A model generated the notes under the pieces. It searched no databases. It had not been told where the DNA came from and was given only the letters and a program-made list of their open reading frames with translations. A stretch of DNA of 64,000 nt from Marinobacterium sp. xm-d-530 (lineage in GTDB: Bacteria > Pseudomonadota > Gammaproteobacteria > Pseudomonadales > Balneatricaceae). Position 1 is the first letter of the stretch; each line of letters opens with the position of its first letter. Location: NCBI RefSeq assembly GCF_013283365.1, contig NZ_WBYM01000005.1:124001-188000 (forward strand), given 5' to 3'. Below, in pieces: positions 60,773-64,000 of the stretch. The translations under genes were made by a program, and so were the position numbers.

Positions 60773-62434
60773 ATGACCCATTCAATCACTTCAGCCGAGT
60801 TAACCAACCCTCTCTATTACCTACAAAATGCACAGACACTGATCGACTGGGTCGTTAAGGTTTATCAGGATCTTCTTACAGAAGAAGAGTTAGATAGACT
60901 GTCTCAATTTCAGTCATTGAGCGAGCCAGCGAAGGCACTGTTAATAAGAATGGTGATGCGCAGCCAATCTCAATTTTTGATGCGCCACATCGATCACTAC
61001 CAAGAGATCATAGAGCCAACTGAAGCGCTAATTGATTCATTAGTAAGTGCCAAACTGATAGCACTCAACCAACCGCTATCCGTTCAAGAGTGTTTCAAAC
61101 TGCTTAATCGGCAAGAGCTGTTGATGCTTCACAACCAACTTAGCTCAAAGCCATTGAGTAAAAGCAGTTCAAAACAGACCCTGTATGACTCACTGCAAAG
61201 GAGTAGCACTGCCCCCCTTCCCCTTCACCAGCATCTACCTCTGCTTGGTGATACTCTCCATCTTTTGTGTGATCCGCTGTTTGAGCGTCTCAAGTTGATG
61301 TTTTTTGGCAACCTGCATCAAAGCTGGAGTGAATTTGTCGTTACGGAGCTAGGTTACTTCAAATATGAGCCCGTTGAACTTAGCCTAGAGAGTCGAGCGT
61401 TTCATCGCAGAGAGGACCTTGATCAATACATCGAATTAGAGCATCTGTTGACCGGCGATAGTCTCTTATCGATTGAAGAGAGAGTCCTAGCCACCCAAAG
61501 AATCGAACCGATAAGCAGTTGGCTGGCAGGTCGCAAAGATCGCGTCCTCTATCTATTGGCGAGAGAGTTGGAGCGCGAGGATCAAACAGAGGCGCTAAGG
61601 GTCTATCAGCAACTGAGTATTCAAGATGCTCACATACGCGAACTCCGCCTGTTAGAGCGCTTAGGGAAACTGGAAGAGTGTCATGAGCGGACACGGCTAT
61701 TACAACAGGAAAACCCTACTCCGCTAACTCAACTTGCCTACCAGCGTCTGTTAAAACGTAGCAGTAAAAAACTGGGCGTTGAGTACAGTGCGTCTACACT
61801 CCTAGCCCCGCCTCAACAGAGATTAACCCTGGATCAAATAGAGGGGGTATCCGTTGAACGACAGGTTGCAGAGCACTTAACGAGCGAAAACTCGCACAGC
61901 CATTACGTCGAAAACCACTTAATCAATGGACTCTTTGGCTTGCTCTTCTGGGATGTGATCTATGCCCCGGTTCCAGGCGCTTTTTTTAACCCCTTCCAAT
62001 CCCGCCCGGCCGACCTCTACCGAAGTAACTTCAAAGAGAGACGCTACCCTCTCATCACTGAGGCGATGATTCAAATCGAAACGGGCCAGTATCGTGAAAC
62101 CATTCGGCAACGATTTAGAGAGAAACAGGGTATAACAAACAGCTTCATTCATTGGTCTGTACTGACAGAGGAGCTTGTTGAGCGGGCATTAAATTTTATC
62201 CCTGCTGATCATTTAAAAAGGATTTTTGAACGACTTTTGATGGATATTAGAACGCATCGTAGCGGTCTTCCTGATCTGATTCGATTTAACAGTGACGACG
62301 AGAGTTATGAACTGATCGAAGTGAAGGGGCCAGGCGATCGCATTCAAGACAACCAAAAACTCTGGCTCGATTTTTTTGTTCGTCATGACATCCCCTGCTC
62401 CGTCTACTGGATCGAGTGGAGCCACCCCGAATGA
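60773..62434 (+). CDS. FAN1-like VRR-NUC domain nuclease
   Basis: 553 residues. The C-terminal VRR-NUC domain has the catalytic PD-(D/E)XK core: Asp501 in SGLPDLIRF, Glu516 and Lys518 in LIEVKGPGDR, then IQDNQKLWLDFF. The rest is helical repeat-like sequence (with LLARELEREDQTEALRVYQQL), as in bacterial FAN1, a 5'-flap and crosslink-unhooking nuclease. The stop overlaps the next gene's ATG (ATGA), so nuclease and helicase are co-translated. Confidence 0.9.
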   Translation: MTHSITSAELTNPLYYLQNAQTLIDWVVKVYQDLLTEEELDRLSQFQSLSEPAKALLIRMVMRSQSQFLMRHIDHYQEIIEPTEALIDSLVSAKLIALNQPLSVQECFKLLNRQELLMLHNQLSSKPLSKSSSKQTLYDSLQRSSTAPLPLHQHLPLLGDTLHLLCDPLFERLKLMFFGNLHQSWSEFVVTELGYFKYEPVELSLESRAFHRREDLDQYIELEHLLTGDSLLSIEERVLATQRIEPISSWLAGRKDRVLYLLARELEREDQTEALRVYQQLSIQDAHIRELRLLERLGKLEECHERTRLLQQENPTPLTQLAYQRLLKRSSKKLGVEYSASTLLAPPQQRLTLDQIEGVSVERQVAEHLTSENSHSHYVENHLINGLFGLLFWDVIYAPVPGAFFNPFQSRPADLYRSNFKERRYPLITEAMIQIETGQYRETIRQRFREKQGITNSFIHWSVLTEELVERALNFIPADHLKRIFERLLMDIRTHRSGLPDLIRFNSDDESYELIEVKGPGDRIQDNQKLWLDFFVRHDIPCSVYWIEWSHPE

Positions 62435-64000
62435 GAGCCCTCTCCGTTCGCACCCTATGTGAGTTTTGTGATCGATCTGGTGATATCGATCTAAGATATA
62501 CGCCGGCCCCCACAGCACTGGAGGGAATACAGGGGCATAAACGACTGCAAATGCGTCGTCCCAAGAGCTATATCCCAGAGTTCCCTGTGGCTGTGGATAT
62601 CAAAGATTTCCAGCTAAAAGGCAGAGCCGATGGTTGGGACCCTAGCCAGAATCGTGTTGAAGAGATAAAGACACACCGAGGGGATCTTGAACGCCAGTCA
62701 ACGGGACAGCGACAGCTTCATCTGGCACAACTTCGTAGCTATGGTGCCATGCTATGCATGAGTGAATCACTGCATGAGATCCATCTAAGATTGAGCTACT
62801 TGGAGATCGCTTCCGACGAAGTTACACACTTCGACTTTACTGTGAATGCTGCAGAGCTGATCGAAGAGCTCAAACAACGAGTGACTCACTATCAAACTTG
62901 GCAGAGCACTCTCGATCAACACCGAGCGGCTCGGCAAAGCCATATTGCGTCGCTCGTTTTCCCTTTTCCCCATTTCAGAAAAGGGCAACGGGAGCTGGCT
63001 GAAGCCGTCTACAAAGCGAACAACAGAGCTAAACAACTACTTATAGAGGCACCCACTGGCTCAGGAAAAACCTTGGGCACCCTGTTTCCAGCGATTAAGG
63101 CGCTTCAGACCGAGTCGTTGGACAGCCTCTACTATCTGACAACCCGAAATACAGCCCGTAGAGTGGCACTGGATGCCTTTGAGTTAATTCAAAGCGACTC
63201 ACCCATTCCACTCACGCTCATTGAGATGACCTCAAAAGAGGCGGGCTGCATCGAACCTGACAAACTCTGCCAGGGCGATAGCTGCCCACTGGCAAAAGGC
63301 TTTTTTGATCGCCTACCGGCTGCTCGTGATGAAGCGTTTACAAAACAACTACAGACCTTTGATCAGACCGCTCTGCAAAGGCTCGCCAAGCAGCACTCTC
63401 TCTGCCCCTACTTTTTAGGGCAAGAACTGGCGCGCTGGGCGGATATTGTGGTGGCTGATATCAATCAATTTCTGGCATCTAGTGCTATTTTGTATGGCTA
63501 CCTTGTTCAAGATGAGCGAAAGGTCTCGGCACTGGTGGATGAGTCTCACAATTTGATCAGCCGCTGTCGCGACCTCTACTCGCTGGAACTTCGCCAGATT
63601 GATTATCGTTTTGATACTAACAATCAGGATTTACAACGCGCCTTGGATTCTGTGCAACGTGCCTGGCAACAGCTATTTAGTGATCGAACAGGTGAACAAG
63701 AGTTTATTAACTACCTACCAGACAAACTAGAGAATGCACTGCAGAAACTCTGCTCAGTCATCGGTGAAGAGCTGGCCACCGATCCATCAAGCATGGAGCT
63801 GCAAAATCTACTCTTTGCCTCTTCGGCCTATTTAAAGTTGGCTGAACAGTTTGGCGAGCACTCCATTGCCCGAGTAGAGAAACGCCTTAGAGGCAGAGGC
63901 GAGTTAGCCATACTCAATATGGATCCATCGCTATTCCTTGTTGAGCGCTGGCAATCTCTTCACAGCTTGACGCTCTTCTCTGCCACGCTAAAGCCGTTTG
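62431..64000 (+). CDS. XPD/DinG-like Fe-S DNA helicase with N-terminal PD-(D/E)XK nuclease domain (partial)
   Basis: 523 residues are in the window; the gene continues past the right edge. The N-terminus looks like a RecB/Cas4-type nuclease: Asp67 (GRADGWD), Glu78 and Lys80 (EEIKTH), then QLRSYGAML. Helicase motifs follow: Walker A EAPTGSGKT (206-214), Walker B VDESH (DESH at 370-373). Cysteines 273, 280, 285 and 325 (CIEPDKLCQGDSC then SLCPYF) match the Fe-S cluster of XPD/DinG helicases. Paired with FAN1, it probably acts in crosslink repair. Confidence 0.9.
   Translation, partial: MRALSVRTLCEFCDRSGDIDLRYTPAPTALEGIQGHKRLQMRRPKSYIPEFPVAVDIKDFQLKGRADGWDPSQNRVEEIKTHRGDLERQSTGQRQLHLAQLRSYGAMLCMSESLHEIHLRLSYLEIASDEVTHFDFTVNAAELIEELKQRVTHYQTWQSTLDQHRAARQSHIASLVFPFPHFRKGQRELAEAVYKANNRAKQLLIEAPTGSGKTLGTLFPAIKALQTESLDSLYYLTTRNTARRVALDAFELIQSDSPIPLTLIEMTSKEAGCIEPDKLCQGDSCPLAKGFFDRLPAARDEAFTKQLQTFDQTALQRLAKQHSLCPYFLGQELARWADIVVADINQFLASSAILYGYLVQDERKVSALVDESHNLISRCRDLYSLELRQIDYRFDTNNQDLQRALDSVQRAWQQLFSDRTGEQEFINYLPDKLENALQKLCSVIGEELATDPSSMELQNLLFASSAYLKLAEQFGEHSIARVEKRLRGRGELAILNMDPSLFLVERWQSLHSLTLFSATLKPF

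Overview
The window looks like chromosome from a marine-type gammaproteobacterium of moderate GC, related to the Oceanospirillales/Pseudomonadales. The first 24 kb follows the pseudomonad order serS-rarA-lolA-ftsK, trxB-aat-bpt-infA, clpA-clpS-cspD, nudJ-mnmA-hflD-purB and then aceA. TRAP transport, an Entner-Doudoroff (ED) cluster, a bacteriophytochrome and many Cache- or PAS-based kinases suit a free-living aquatic heterotroph. Genus was not determined. I saw no tRNA, rRNA, prophage, CRISPR array, insertion sequence or plasmid gene.

Layout. 1-6400 (minus): ftsK, lolA, rarA, crcB, serS and a ubiquinone hydroxylase, tightly packed. 6500-18300: trxB-aat-bpt, infA, clpS-clpA, cspD, rluE, moaE, nudJ-mnmA-hflD, purB and trmJ. 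18300-23850: a GNAT-DedA-GlcG operon, a RoxA-type ribosomal oxygenase and isocitrate lyase. 24000-28150: a nine-helix hybrid kinase coupled to an FAH-family hydrolase, then a small membrane protein. 28385-32340 (minus): ylqF, a small basic protein, baiN and a long-form gap. 32600-37360 (minus): a red/far-red light operon of heme oxygenase, hybrid kinase and bacteriophytochrome. 37560-43000: an exported amidohydrolase overlapping a two-partner-secretion TpsB pore, an odd metallo-beta-lactamase-fold protein, tpiA and a glutathionyl-hydroquinone reductase. 43200-49660: zwf-pgl, a hexose-6-phosphate mutarotase and edd-eda, the complete route from glucose 6-phosphate to pyruvate plus glyceraldehyde 3-phosphate. 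49800-57060 (minus): a TRAP transporter (dctPQM), its two-component pair and two small membrane proteins. 57115-60640: a 1175-residue hybrid kinase ending in an HPt domain. 60770-end: a FAN1-like nuclease overlapping an XPD-like helicase that carries its own nuclease domain.

Two things tie distant parts together. Palindromes resembling operators of KDPG-responsive RpiR-family regulators (HexR/RccR) lie before aceA, zwf and edd. Two families of REP-like intergenic repeats fill most longer gaps, sometimes nested in each other. In one family the arms of an 8-bp hairpin differ by compensatory changes while a G-T pair stays at the fifth position.

Points most worth a second look are the nested, covarying repeats with a 75-bp tandem array, the NtrC-family regulator lacking GAFTGA beside the TRAP genes, the TpsB pore without an exoprotein, and the metallo-beta-lactamase-fold protein missing two metal-binding histidines.
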